Shown: piece after piece, positions 1 to 7,268 of the stretch
How positions within the stretch are numbered: the first letter of the stretch is position 1
Layout: every line of letters starts with the position of its first letter
Source: Dehalococcoidia bacterium
Lineage (GTDB): Bacteria > Chloroflexota > Dehalococcoidia > JACVQG01 > JAHKAY01
Direction: 5' to 3'
Length of the DNA stretch: 8,234 nucleotides
NCBI GenBank assembly: GCA_030740315.1
Contig: JASLXN010000058.1
Span: 1 to 8,234 of the forward strand
Program-made: the position numbers and the translations under genes
Notes under the pieces: model-generated
Database searches by the model: none
What the model saw: only the letters and a program-made list of their open reading frames with translations
What the model was told of the DNA's origin: nothing

Positions 1-2
1 TC

Positions 3-44
3 AACTTGCAGGAAAGGGATCTGGAAGGGCTGTGGCCCATATAG
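3..44 (+). CDS. Probable C-terminal end of lipB (octanoyltransferase), partial
   Basis: The third plus-strand frame is open from the window edge to a TAG at 42-44 and ends in the residues LEGLWPI. It overlaps the lipA start at 32 by 13 bases. Genes that overlap the start of lipA in this way are very often lipB, which supplies the octanoyl group that LipA sulfurates, and translational coupling would fit. Only 13 codons are visible and they carry no diagnostic motif, so the identity rests on gene order alone. The frame could also be open by chance. Confidence 0.3.
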   Translation, partial: NLQERDLEGLWPI

Positions 45-910
45 AACAGTACCCGGACTGGCTGAGGCTGCGTGCCCCTGAGGCCGGGGCGGTGGAGAGC
101 ATGGAGACCCTGACCGCCGGACTGGGCCTGCACACGGTGTGCCAGAGCGCCCTTTGTCCCAACCAGGGGGAGTGCTTCGCAAAAGGTACGGCCACCTTCC
201 TGTTGCTTGGGGACATCTGTACTCGGGCTTGCGGCTTTTGCGCCGTTGAGTTCGGTAGTCCATCGCCGGTGGACCCCACAGAGCCGGAGCGTATCGTGGA
301 AGCGGTGGGTCGCTTGGGGCTGAGGTACGTTGTGCTGACTTCTGTAACCAGGGACGACCTGCCCGACGGCGGCGCTGGACACTTCGCCTCCACCCTCAGG
401 GCGCTGCACGAGTACAGCACCTCCCTCAAGGTAGAGGTGCTGGTTTCGGATTTCCAGGGCACTGAGAGTGCGCTGAAGACCGTGCTGACCGCCAGGCCCA
501 GGGTGCTTGCTCACAACCTGGAAACGGTGCCCCGCCTGTATCCTACGGTGCGGCCCGACGCCAGCTTTTCAGGTTCTATACAGATGCTAAGGCGGGTCAG
601 GGAGCTTGATTCCGGCGTGTTTACCAAGTCGGGGCTGATGCTGGGGCTAGGGGAGGAGAGAGAAGAGGTGTCGCAGACAATGGCATCGCTTCGGGGGGTG
701 GGGTGTGACTTTCTCACGCTGGGGCAGTACCTCCGGCCCTCCCCGGCGCACCATCCAGTGGTGCGTTTTGTGACCCCTGCGGAGTTTGAAGAGTACCGCC
801 GGATCGGACTGGGGATGGGGTTCCGGGGGGTAGCCTCCGGCCCGCTGGTACGCAGCTCGTTCCATGCTGCCAGCTTGGTGGAGGAAGAAAAGGACAGCCA
901 GACCGCCTAA
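32..910 (+). CDS. lipA: Lipoyl synthase (radical SAM)
   Basis: LipA inserts two sulfur atoms into protein-bound octanoyl groups to make the lipoyl cofactor of 2-oxoacid dehydrogenases and the glycine cleavage H protein; it is cytosolic. The 292-residue protein has every family hallmark. The N-terminal auxiliary-cluster motif CX4CX5C is C37, C42 and C48. The radical SAM motif CX3CX2C is C63, C67 and C70, in the context GDICTRACGFC. The C-terminal RSSFHA at 274-279 matches the conserved RSSYHA, whose serine ligates the auxiliary cluster. Length is normal for the family. The start is a GTG at 32, preceded by a GGAAGGG-like ribosome site at about 23-29. The same frame stays open to the window edge, so an earlier start outside the window cannot be excluded. 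A terminator-like hairpin follows at 979-1000. Confidence 0.95.
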   Translation: MAHIEQYPDWLRLRAPEAGAVESMETLTAGLGLHTVCQSALCPNQGECFAKGTATFLLLGDICTRACGFCAVEFGSPSPVDPTEPERIVEAVGRLGLRYVVLTSVTRDDLPDGGAGHFASTLRALHEYSTSLKVEVLVSDFQGTESALKTVLTARPRVLAHNLETVPRLYPTVRPDASFSGSIQMLRRVRELDSGVFTKSGLMLGLGEEREEVSQTMASLRGVGCDFLTLGQYLRPSPAHHPVVRFVTPAEFEEYRRIGLGMGFRGVASGPLVRSSFHAASLVEEEKDSQTA

Positions 911-931
911 GACTTTGCTTCCACCCACCCG

Positions 932-975
932 CCAGGTTAATTGTTCCTGGAGGCGAGGCCTTCAGTCCCTCGCTT
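932..975. repeat. Two inverted repeats between convergent genes
   Basis: Two imperfectly spaced hairpins lie in the gap between lipA (plus) and the crotonase gene (minus). The first has arms CCAGG (932-936) and CCTGG (946-950) around a 9-nt AT-rich loop. The second has arms AGGCGAGG (951-958) and CCTCGCTT (968-975) with one G-T pair. Neither is followed by a strong T-run on either strand. They may help stop transcription arriving from either side, but this is inferred from position and symmetry only. Confidence 0.4.
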
Positions 976-978
976 GTG

Positions 979-1000
979 GCAGGGTTTGCCCTGCTCTTAT
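979..1000 (+). terminator. lipA: Rho-independent terminator after lipA
   Basis: Perfect 6-bp arms GCAGGG (979-984) and CCCTGC (989-994) enclose a TTTG tetraloop and are followed by the T-rich TCTTAT. The element lies about 70 bp past the lipA stop and in front of the oppositely oriented crotonase gene, where a terminator is expected. The T-run is interrupted, so strength is uncertain. On the minus strand the stem has no T-run after it. Confidence 0.6.
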
Positions 1001-1028
1001 TACATACCTTTGATTCGGCCACCAGGGG

Positions 1029-1826
1029 TCAATTCCGTGCACCCTTTATACCCTTCTCTTTGATGGCGGCCAGGAACTGCTGTACTACTGGGGTGTAGTG
1101 GGCGATGGTGTCTAGGTCACCGGCGTAGAGCATGCCAGCGCGCAGTCCCATCAGCTCCTCCATCCGGTTTATAGCTACCTTCTCTATGGCCAGCATGTCC
1201 TGGGGGGTCTTGGAAATGCGCAGAGCTAACTCAGTCACCTCCGCCTCCAGTTGGGACGGTGGTACCGCGCGGTTGGCCCAGCCGATGCGCTCCGCCTCCC
1301 GGCCGTCTATGCGGCTGCCGATGACGAACATAATCTCCTTGGCCCGCTTGGCCCCCACCTGCCAGGCGAACTCCGCCCCCAGGACACCGGCCCCCATAGG
1401 GCCTGCCTGGACATTGCCCACTACGGCATCCTCGGCCACTATGATGATATCGCAGGCCATGGCTAACTGTGTGGCCCCGGCTAGGCAGTAGCCGTGTACC
1501 TGGGCGATGAGGGGCTTGGGGAACTGCCTTATGCGCCACCAGCGCTCCTGGCTGAATACCATATGCTCTCGGTCGTGGTTGATGGAGGTTGTTGTGGCCA
1601 CATCGGTTATGGTGCCCTCGGAGGCGTCGTATCCGGTGGAGAAGGCTCGCCCCGCCCCCTGCACCACCACCACTCTGACCTTGGGATCGGCCTCCGCCCG
1701 TTCAAACAGTGCCTCTTCAAATTCAGCCAACAAGTCCTGAGTTAGGGCGTTGAGCTTACCGGGCCGGTTGAGAGTAATGCGGGCAACCTTACCGTCTTTG
1801 TCATAGAGAATGTGCTGGTAGTTCAT
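1029..1826 (-). CDS. Crotonase-fold acyl-CoA enzyme lacking both catalytic glutamates
   Basis: This 265-residue protein belongs to the enoyl-CoA hydratase/isomerase (crotonase) superfamily. It has the N-terminal ITLNRPGKLNAL block (17-28), the first oxyanion-hole segment RAFSTGYD (60-67), and the core GYCLAGATQLAMACD (112-126) with the conserved oxyanion glycine at G117. Aligned by eye and without gaps to rat mitochondrial enoyl-CoA hydratase, the two acid/base residues E144 and E164 fall on Q120 and Q140; both codons are CAG. Ordinary hydration of enoyl-CoA is therefore doubtful, and isomerase, hydrolase, decarboxylase or another crotonase chemistry is as likely. The ATG start at 1826 has an AGAGGG ribosome site a few bases upstream. 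The gene is the last of the minus-strand operon, 59 bp after the CoA-transferase gene, suggesting that the two act on the same acyl-CoA. Confidence 0.85.
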   Translation of the reverse strand: MNYQHILYDKDGKVARITLNRPGKLNALTQDLLAEFEEALFERAEADPKVRVVVVQGAGRAFSTGYDASEGTITDVATTTSINHDREHMVFSQERWWRIRQFPKPLIAQVHGYCLAGATQLAMACDIIIVAEDAVVGNVQAGPMGAGVLGAEFAWQVGAKRAKEIMFVIGSRIDGREAERIGWANRAVPPSQLEAEVTELALRISKTPQDMLAIEKVAINRMEELMGLRAGMLYAGDLDTIAHYTPVVQQFLAAIKEKGIKGARN

Positions 1827-1839
1827 ATCATCCCTCTCG

Positions 1840-1859
1840 GGCTACATCGTGATGTAGCC
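1840..1859. promoter_or_regulatory. Perfect 9-bp dyad upstream of the crotonase gene
   Basis: The arms GGCTACATC (1840-1848) and GATGTAGCC (1851-1859) are perfectly complementary around a 2-bp centre. The element sits 13 bp before the crotonase start codon, in the 59-bp gap after the CoA-transferase gene. As DNA it could be an operator. As RNA it would form an 8-bp stem with a tetraloop just 5' of the ribosome site, which could tune translation or protect the downstream message. There is no T-run, so it is unlikely to be a terminator. Confidence 0.45.
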
Positions 1860-1885
1860 GCAGTACAGCCGTATGCCTGTGGGTG

Positions 1886-3103
1886 CTAAACCACCCCTGC
1901 CTTCCGGAGTCCCACTATTTCGGTACTCGTGTAGCCACAGATATTCTGGAGCACCTCATCGGTGTGTTGCCCCAGGGTGGGAGCGGCGAAGGGTGTTGCT
2001 GTAGGTGTCTTCTCCAGGCGGAACGGTGCTCCCACCATGGCCACGGTACCCAGGGAGGGGTGGGGGAACTCCCGAATATAGTTGTTCACCCGGGCCTGGG
2101 GGTCGCGGATAACATCGGGGACTGTGTTGACCGGGTCAAACATGAACTCCGGGTAGCCCTTAAGAACTTCCGTCCACTCACCGGTGGTCTTCCGAGAGAA
2201 GGCGGTGTCAAGGATTTCGATCAGCTCCTCGTGGTTCTTAGCTCTGCTCTTGGCGGAGAGGAAGCGGGGGTCGTGTTCCAGTTCGGTCATGTTCATGGCC
2301 TGGCAAAAGCGGGACCAGTACCTATCGGAGTCTAGCAGGCCTAGGGACATCCACTGGCCGTCGGCACACTTGTAGTAGCTGTAGAGCGGGTTGGTGGCCC
2401 TCTCCCGGTTGGAGCGGGACAGGTCTTTGTCCAGGAGCAGGTGCGTATTGACATGCATGGCCTGTAGCCACAGCGCGCTGCCCAGTAAGGATGTATCCAC
2501 CCGCTGCCCCATGCCATGCCTTTCCCGGGCTACCAGGGCCGCCAGTATGCTATATGAAAGTATAGTGGCCCCAATTTGATCCACGATGGCCAGATTGGGG
2601 TAGTGTGGGGGCATGCCGGCTGGAGTAAAAGAGGAGATGATACCGGACCTGGCGGCCACCATGGGGTCAATGGTGGGACGGTTGGTGTCCTCCCCTTCTG
2701 GGCCGTAGCCCGTTGCCTGTGCGTAAATCAGCCGAGGGTTGTAGCTCCGCAGGGTCTCGTAGTCCACACCCAGCTTCTGTGCCACCTGTTGACGGATGTT
2801 GAGCACAAAGACATCCGAGTGCTCTACCAGCCGCCGCACCACCTCTCTGGCCTCGTCATTCTTGAGGTCAATGGTGATGCCCTTCTTGTTGTAGTTGTTG
2901 TTCTCGAAGTAGAAATTTCTACCCTCGCCCAACTCTGTGTGTAGGCCCATCCAGCCGGAGACCTGGCGGGAGAGGTCGCCCGCTCCCCGCTCCTCAATCT
3001 TGATGACCTCCGCTCCAAGGTCTCCCAGCATCACCGTAGATATCGGGCCTTGCTGGTACACTGTCCAGTCCAGGACTCTTATACCCTCTAAAGGTGCAGA
3101 CAT
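1886..3103 (-). CDS. CaiB/BaiF-family (type III) CoA-transferase
   Basis: Family III CoA-transferases move CoA between carboxylates through an aspartyl-CoA anhydride and thioester. The 405-residue length is typical. The N-terminus shows the family signature: LEGIRVLDWT (5-14), GDLGAEVIKIE (27-37) and NKKGITIDLKN (72-82). The likely nucleophile is D175 in NLAIVDQIGA, the position of the catalytic aspartate in formyl-CoA transferase and CaiB; it is followed by the usual ILAALVARERHGMGQ segment (186-200). The ATG at 3103 has a near-perfect AGGAGGTAAT ribosome site. Only 18 bp separate it from the MFS gene upstream, and the crotonase gene follows, so it belongs to the same operon. Its probable job is to activate an acid brought in by the neighbouring carrier. 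The acid cannot be read from the sequence. Confidence 0.92.
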   Translation of the reverse strand: MSAPLEGIRVLDWTVYQQGPISTVMLGDLGAEVIKIEERGAGDLSRQVSGWMGLHTELGEGRNFYFENNNYNKKGITIDLKNDEAREVVRRLVEHSDVFVLNIRQQVAQKLGVDYETLRSYNPRLIYAQATGYGPEGEDTNRPTIDPMVAARSGIISSFTPAGMPPHYPNLAIVDQIGATILSYSILAALVARERHGMGQRVDTSLLGSALWLQAMHVNTHLLLDKDLSRSNRERATNPLYSYYKCADGQWMSLGLLDSDRYWSRFCQAMNMTELEHDPRFLSAKSRAKNHEELIEILDTAFSRKTTGEWTEVLKGYPEFMFDPVNTVPDVIRDPQARVNNYIREFPHPSLGTVAMVGAPFRLEKTPTATPFAAPTLGQHTDEVLQNICGYTSTEIVGLRKAGVV

Positions 3104-3121
3104 ATTACCTCCTAGGTTAAG

Positions 3122-4369
3122 TTATCGTTCGTGTTGATAGTGCCTTCGGGGAAGCTTCAGGAATGCCCCGGCACCAGCGGCTATGAGTAGCAGAATGGCA
3201 CCTGTGGAAAAGGCCGCCGAATAGGCCCCGGTGACATCAAAGATATATCCAGCCAGGAAGGAGCCGCTGGCACCGCCAAAGGTGCTGCCTGTCATAATCA
3301 GCCCGGTGAGGACGCCAACGGCCCTTAGGCCGAAAAGCTCCCCGGGTAGGGTCAACCAGTTGACTATGGCGCCGCCGTAGGCCACACCGAAGACTAGGGC
3401 GAACATATAGAACATCCAGGGGGACCGGGCCGTGGAGAGGAACAGCATGGCCACGCCACTAATCACGAGTAAGGTGACAAACATGCGCTTTCGGCCAATG
3501 CGGTCGGAAAGAGCACCCAGCCCCAGCCGGCCGATGCTGTTCCCCGCCCCGAACACTGCCATAAAAGCTGCGGCCGTTGCCGGGTTGATGCCTTGGTCAG
3601 TAGCGTAGGGTACCATATGTACATTAACTAGGGAAAATGAAAACACGGCGGCCAGGGCGGCAAAAAATATGGCCCAGAAGGCCATGGTTCTTAGGGCCTC
3701 ACCCGCACTAGAGCCGGCCCGAGCGATTGAGTGGCTGGTATTCATGCTTGCAGCAGGTGACTCGGCGCAATCGATCCCATAGGGGAGCAGGCCCATCTCC
3801 CTGGGGGTGGAGCGCAGGAAGGTGCCGGCCAGAAAGACGGCTGTGCCCATCGCAAGCCCCAGCACCAGGTAGCTGTTGCGCCATCCCCACATGGAGATAA
3901 GCTGATTAGCGAGGGGAGGGAAAATCATCCCACCTATGCCCGTACCCACGCTGGTGATGCCCAAGGCTAGGCCCCGGCTCTTCTGGAACCAATGTATGAC
4001 GGTGGTGGTGATGGGCGCAAAAGAGATGCCCATACCCAGCCCCACCACGCTGTAAAAGGCATAGAACTGCCACAGGGCATTGGTGGTAGAGAGGAGGGCG
4101 TAGGCCACCCCCGTCAGTATCCCGCTGGCCATTACCAACCGCCGTGCCCCGTAGCGGTCAGCCAGAGCTCCGGAGAAGGGCGCCAGCACTCCCATGGCGA
4201 CGCTGGTCAGAGAGACCGCTCCGGCTACCATGGCCCGGCTCCAGCCTAACTCCGATGCGATGGGTTTGAAGAAGATGCCGAATGATGCGTACATCCCCGG
4301 CTCCAGAATCCACACCGCCAGCCCAGCACCCACTATTACCCAGCCATAGAAGAAACGGCCTTGTTTCAA
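3122..4369 (-). CDS. MFS transporter, oxalate/formate antiporter-like (intact copy)
   Basis: This is a 415-residue, strongly hydrophobic inner-membrane carrier with the two-half architecture of the major facilitator superfamily. The TM2-TM3 loop motif is GALADRYGARR (67-77) and its second-half counterpart is GALSDRIGRKR (285-295). The opening FYGWVIVGAG (7-16) and the LGWSRAMVAGA block (41-51) are typical of the oxalate/formate antiporter and monocarboxylate transporter-like group, so a carboxylate is the likely substrate. The start is a TTG at 4369 preceded by AAGGA with 8-nt spacing; an in-frame TAA lies just upstream at 4382-4384, ruling out a longer protein. The broken paralogue upstream has the same TTG in the same sequence context, supporting this start. 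The CoA-transferase gene follows after 18 bp. Confidence 0.9.
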   Translation of the reverse strand: MKQGRFFYGWVIVGAGLAVWILEPGMYASFGIFFKPIASELGWSRAMVAGAVSLTSVAMGVLAPFSGALADRYGARRLVMASGILTGVAYALLSTTNALWQFYAFYSVVGLGMGISFAPITTTVIHWFQKSRGLALGITSVGTGIGGMIFPPLANQLISMWGWRNSYLVLGLAMGTAVFLAGTFLRSTPREMGLLPYGIDCAESPAASMNTSHSIARAGSSAGEALRTMAFWAIFFAALAAVFSFSLVNVHMVPYATDQGINPATAAAFMAVFGAGNSIGRLGLGALSDRIGRKRMFVTLLVISGVAMLFLSTARSPWMFYMFALVFGVAYGGAIVNWLTLPGELFGLRAVGVLTGLIMTGSTFGGASGSFLAGYIFDVTGAYSAAFSTGAILLLIAAGAGAFLKLPRRHYQHER

Positions 4370-4448
4370 AGTGGTTATCCTTTATGCCTTCTTGGGCAGA
4401 CCAGGCGCCTATACCATTGACTTCTCATCCGCTTTTACTCTTCTCCCG

Positions 4449-5622
4449 TCAAGTCCGCCCTCGAGCCTTTCCTGTGGGTCGAGACTCATATCGTTGAGTG
4501 CCCTTATGAGGTATCTTCAACACAAAGACGGTAGTTCCTGCGGCTATGAGCAGCAACAGAGCGCCGGTGGAGAAGGCTACCGAGTAGCTGCCTGTGACAT
4601 CAAAGATATATCCAGCCAAGAAGGAGCCGACCGCCCCACCGAGAGTGCCGCCGGTCATAATCGTCCCAGTGAGAGCGCCTACTGCCTTCAGGCCGAATAG
4701 CTCACCGGGGAGGGCCATCCAGTTGGTGTGGGCACCGCCGTGGGCCGTGCCTAAGACCAGGGCGAACAGGTAAAAAGTCCAGGCCTCCCGGGCACCGATG
4801 AGTGAAACCATGGCTATGCCGCTCACGGCCAGCACGGTTATTAACATACGCTTCCTGCCGGTGCGGTCGGAAAGGGCACCCAGCCCCAACCGGCCCAGGC
4901 TGTTCCCCAACCCTAGCATGGCCATGACGATGGCGGCTGTAGCCGGACTGATGCCCTGGTCAGTGGCGTAGGGTACCAGGTGCACATTGACTAGAGCAAA
5001 GGAGAAGACCGCTGCTGTGGAGCACAGGAACACGGTCCAGAAGGCGGTTTTACCCACGGCCTGGCGGAGCGAGTGTCCGGTGCTCAATAACAGGTTCTCC
5101 GTCACCACATGGCCCCCCGCTACTTCTGGCGGCACCTCCTTAACCCCGTAGGGCAGCAGCCCAACCTCTTCAGGACTTCTTCTCAGGAAAGTACCGACCG
5201 CAATCACACCGGCTCCCATGGCAATGCCCAGGAACAGGTATGTGCTGCGCCATCCCCACATGGATATAAGCTGATAGGTTATCGGGGGAAAGACTATCCC
5301 ACCTATGCCGGCGCCCACGGTAGTTAATCCCAGAGCCAGCCCCCGGCTCTTCTCAAACCAGCCCGGTTAGCACTCCGCTAACCATCACCAGTCTCCGGGG
5401 GCCGTAACGGTCGGATAGCGCTCCAGAAAAAGGCGCTATCATACCTATCATAATCATGGCTAGGGAGCTGGCCCCTGCCACCATGGCCCGGCTCCAGCCC
5501 ATCTCAGCCGACACAGGTTTGAAGAAGATGCCGAAGGAGACATACATTCCCGGCTCCAGAATCCACACCACCAGCCCTGCCCCCACTATTACCCAGCCGT
5601 AGAAGAGATGGCCTTGCTTCAA
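4449..5622 (-). pseudogene. Second MFS transporter, broken by an internal frameshifting deletion
   Basis: This is a tandem paralogue of the adjacent intact carrier. The first part (5622-5353) matches residues 1-87 of the neighbour, through the TM2-TM3 motif GALSDRYGPRR, then reads two more codons into a TGA. The rest continues in another frame: WFEKSRGLALG matches the neighbour's WFQKSRGLALG (127-137), and similarity then runs to the TGA at 4449. The neighbour has 39 codons (V88-H126, about TM3-TM4) where this copy has one base, so about 116 bp is missing. The join lies at CCAG (5358-5361). A GTG at 5652 would add ten residues, but the TTG at 5622 matches the neighbour's start and has GGAGA before it. 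The GTG at 5318 is internal and has no convincing ribosome site. The remaining 89-residue peptide is unlikely to transport anything. An assembly error is the main alternative. Confidence 0.85.
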
Positions 5623-5659
5623 AGTGGTTCTCCGTTCGTCGGTTTGGCCCACGGGAGGG

Positions 5660-5964
5660 CTACACGGTCTCCAGTTGCGACATCTCCATGAAGGCCTCTA
5701 CACGGGTGCGTAACTGCCCCACCGGGATGGTGGTGTCCACCTTCAGGCGGAGACTGGGGAGACCGTGTTCCTGAAAGAGGGTCTGCAAGGGAGCCATGTC
5801 GTACTCGTGAGGATCGCAGAACTTCTGTTTGATGAGGATAGCGCCCTTATTTCCACCCGGTCTCTATCAATCTCCCACAGGTGTTTGGCGTGCTGTTGCC
5901 GTAGCTCCTTGCCCAGACCGAAGGTCTCCAGTGGTTTGATTGGGAACTGCTGTACTGCCGCCAT
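5660..5964 (-). pseudogene. Deletion remnant of a 2-hydroxyacyl-CoA dehydratase / benzoyl-CoA reductase subunit
   Basis: Only the two ends of this gene survive. The N-terminal piece starts at the ATG at 5964 with an AGGAG ribosome site and reads PIKPLETFGLGKELRQQHAK, like the start of BcrB/HgdB-type subunits. After roughly 35 codons the frame changes. From about 5840 down to the TAG at 5660-5662, another frame gives a clear family C-terminus: GAILIKQKFCDPHEYD, then GLPSLRLKVDT, then GQLRTRVEAFMEM. The cysteine in KFCDP is probably one of the iron-sulfur cluster ligands. The two frames are offset by 2 nt (305 nt in all), while members of the family run to about 400 residues, so about 0.9 kb is gone. 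The parent enzyme would remove water from 2-hydroxyacyl-CoA, or reduce an aromatic acyl-CoA, with a partner subunit and an ATPase activator. Neither is in the window. The subfamily cannot be decided. Confidence 0.8.
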
Positions 5965-6023
5965 AGTTGCTCCTATAAATGTTGGGCAAGTCTCCAAGGG
6001 AAAAGGCCCCGGCTACTGCCACC

Positions 6024-7268
6024 TCAATTATCGAACTCCCGGAACACCACCACGCTGTTGGTGCCGCCGAAGCCGAAAGAGTTGGAAAGAGCCACCCTCA
6101 CCTTGGCCCTACGCGCCTCGTTGGGCACATAGTCCAGGTCGCAGTCCGAGTCCGGGGTCTTCTGGTTAATGGTGGGGGGGATGAGTCCTTTGCTGATGGT
6201 GAGGGCCGTAAACACGGCCTCCAATGCCCCGCTGGCCGCAAAGGTATGGCCTAGCATGGACTTGGTGGAGCTCATGGTCAGCCTTTTGCTATGCTGTCCG
6301 AATACGGCCTTGACTGCCATGGTCTCTAGGGCGTCATTGTACTGGGTGGAGGTGCCGTGGGCGTTGATATAGTCCACGTCCTGTGGGGTGGTGCCGGCAT
6401 CCTGTAGGGCCAGGTTCATACATCTGGCGGCGCCCTCCCCGCCGGGGGAGGGGGAGGTTAGGTGGTAGGCGTCACAGTTGGCGTTGAAACCAATGATTTC
6501 TGCGTATATCCTGGCGCCCCGTGCCAGCGCCGCGTTTAGCTCTTCAAGAACCACTGCCCCTGCCCCTTCCCCTGCAACCAGGCCGTCCCGGTCTTTATCA
6601 AAGGGCCGGCTGGCCTTCTCCGGCTCGTCGTTGCGAGTAGAGGCGGCCCCCATTACCGACAGGCCCTCGATAATGACTGGGATTATCCCGGCCTCGGAGC
6701 CACCGGCAATCATCGCATCCACATCACCGAGCTGGACGAGGCGAAAGGCTTCGCCCACGGAGTAGGTGCCGGTGGCACAGGCATTATTGGGGGCTAGGTT
6801 GGGACCACGAGCACCGAGCTCCATGGCAATTTGAGCCGCCCCCATGTTGCCCATGAACATGGGAACAAGGAAAGGGGAGACCTGCGAAACATCACCCTTA
6901 AGCCAGTGCTCGTGGCCCACTTGTAATGATTCTAACCCTCCCAGGATGGTGCCCATGCTGACCCCAATTTTGGTGCCATTGCTATGATTAATCTCCATCC
7001 CCGCATCCGCCACTGCCATCTGCGCTACCGCCATGGCAAATTGCTGGAAGCGGTCCGTCCTACGTGCTACCTTCCTGTTACCTATAAAGTCCTCGGCATG
7101 GAAGTCCTTAATCTCGGCGGCTATTTGAGTACGCATGCCGGATGGGTCAAAACGGGTGATGCGGGATACGCCGGACTTACCGGCGCAAAGAGCGTCCCAG
7201 GTCTTTTCCACCCCGGTACCAAGTGGAGTTGTCAGCCCCAAGCCGGTTATCACAACTCTCCGTTTCAT
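6024..7268 (-). CDS. fabF: 3-oxoacyl-ACP synthase II (FabF-type ketosynthase)
   Basis: FabF condenses malonyl-ACP with a growing acyl-ACP in type II fatty acid synthesis. The 414-residue protein is full length and carries the complete active site: the nucleophile C164 in NNACATGTYS, H304 in NAHGTSTQYND, K336 and H341 in STKSMLGHTFAASG, and the gating loop GFGGTN (399-404). These match E. coli FabF C163, H303, K335 and H340. The ATG at 7268 has GAGGG 7 nt upstream; a stronger site lies further up (see the mini-ORF). It follows the TetR gene by 51 bp, apparently in one transcript. No ACP, FabG or FabD gene is present, so this may be an extra ketosynthase adjusting lipid composition under the TetR protein, or one with a special acyl substrate. 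That role is inference; the enzyme class is secure. Confidence 0.93.
   Translation of the reverse strand: MKRRVVITGLGLTTPLGTGVEKTWDALCAGKSGVSRITRFDPSGMRTQIAAEIKDFHAEDFIGNRKVARRTDRFQQFAMAVAQMAVADAGMEINHSNGTKIGVSMGTILGGLESLQVGHEHWLKGDVSQVSPFLVPMFMGNMGAAQIAMELGARGPNLAPNNACATGTYSVGEAFRLVQLGDVDAMIAGGSEAGIIPVIIEGLSVMGAASTRNDEPEKASRPFDKDRDGLVAGEGAGAVVLEELNAALARGARIYAEIIGFNANCDAYHLTSPSPGGEGAARCMNLALQDAGTTPQDVDYINAHGTSTQYNDALETMAVKAVFGQHSKRLTMSSTKSMLGHTFAASGALEAVFTALTISKGLIPPTINQKTPDSDCDLDYVPNEARRAKVRVALSNSFGFGGTNSVVVFREFDN

Noticed and set aside
1..462. 153-codon minus-strand open frame opposite lipA
   Set aside because: The lipA frame carries all catalytic cysteines; the opposite frame is low-complexity and matches no family that I recognise.
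1883..2335. 150-codon plus-strand open frame opposite the CoA-transferase
   Set aside because: It lies inside a clear family gene on the other strand, has no recognisable motif, and is expected by chance in GC-rich coding DNA.
4370..4448. Possible internal promoter between the two MFS genes, from a TTGACG at the end of the broken copy
   Set aside because: No acceptable -10 box lies 16-18 bp downstream, so nothing beyond ordinary intergenic sequence is supported.
4449..5318. Second MFS part read as a separate 289-residue transporter starting at the GTG at 5318
   Set aside because: The same frame shows family sequence upstream of that GTG (WFEKSRGLALG), and there is no convincing ribosome site, so it is the tail of a broken gene.
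5743..5997. 84-codon minus-strand open frame taken as one small protein
   Set aside because: It begins in the true N-terminal remnant but runs past the deletion join in the wrong frame; the genuine C-terminus lies in another frame, so it is part of the dehydratase pseudogene.
5765..6254. Overlapping plus-strand open frames across the dehydratase remnant and the 3' end of fabF
   Set aside because: They are antisense to recognisable coding sequence, with no motif and no sign of translation initiation.
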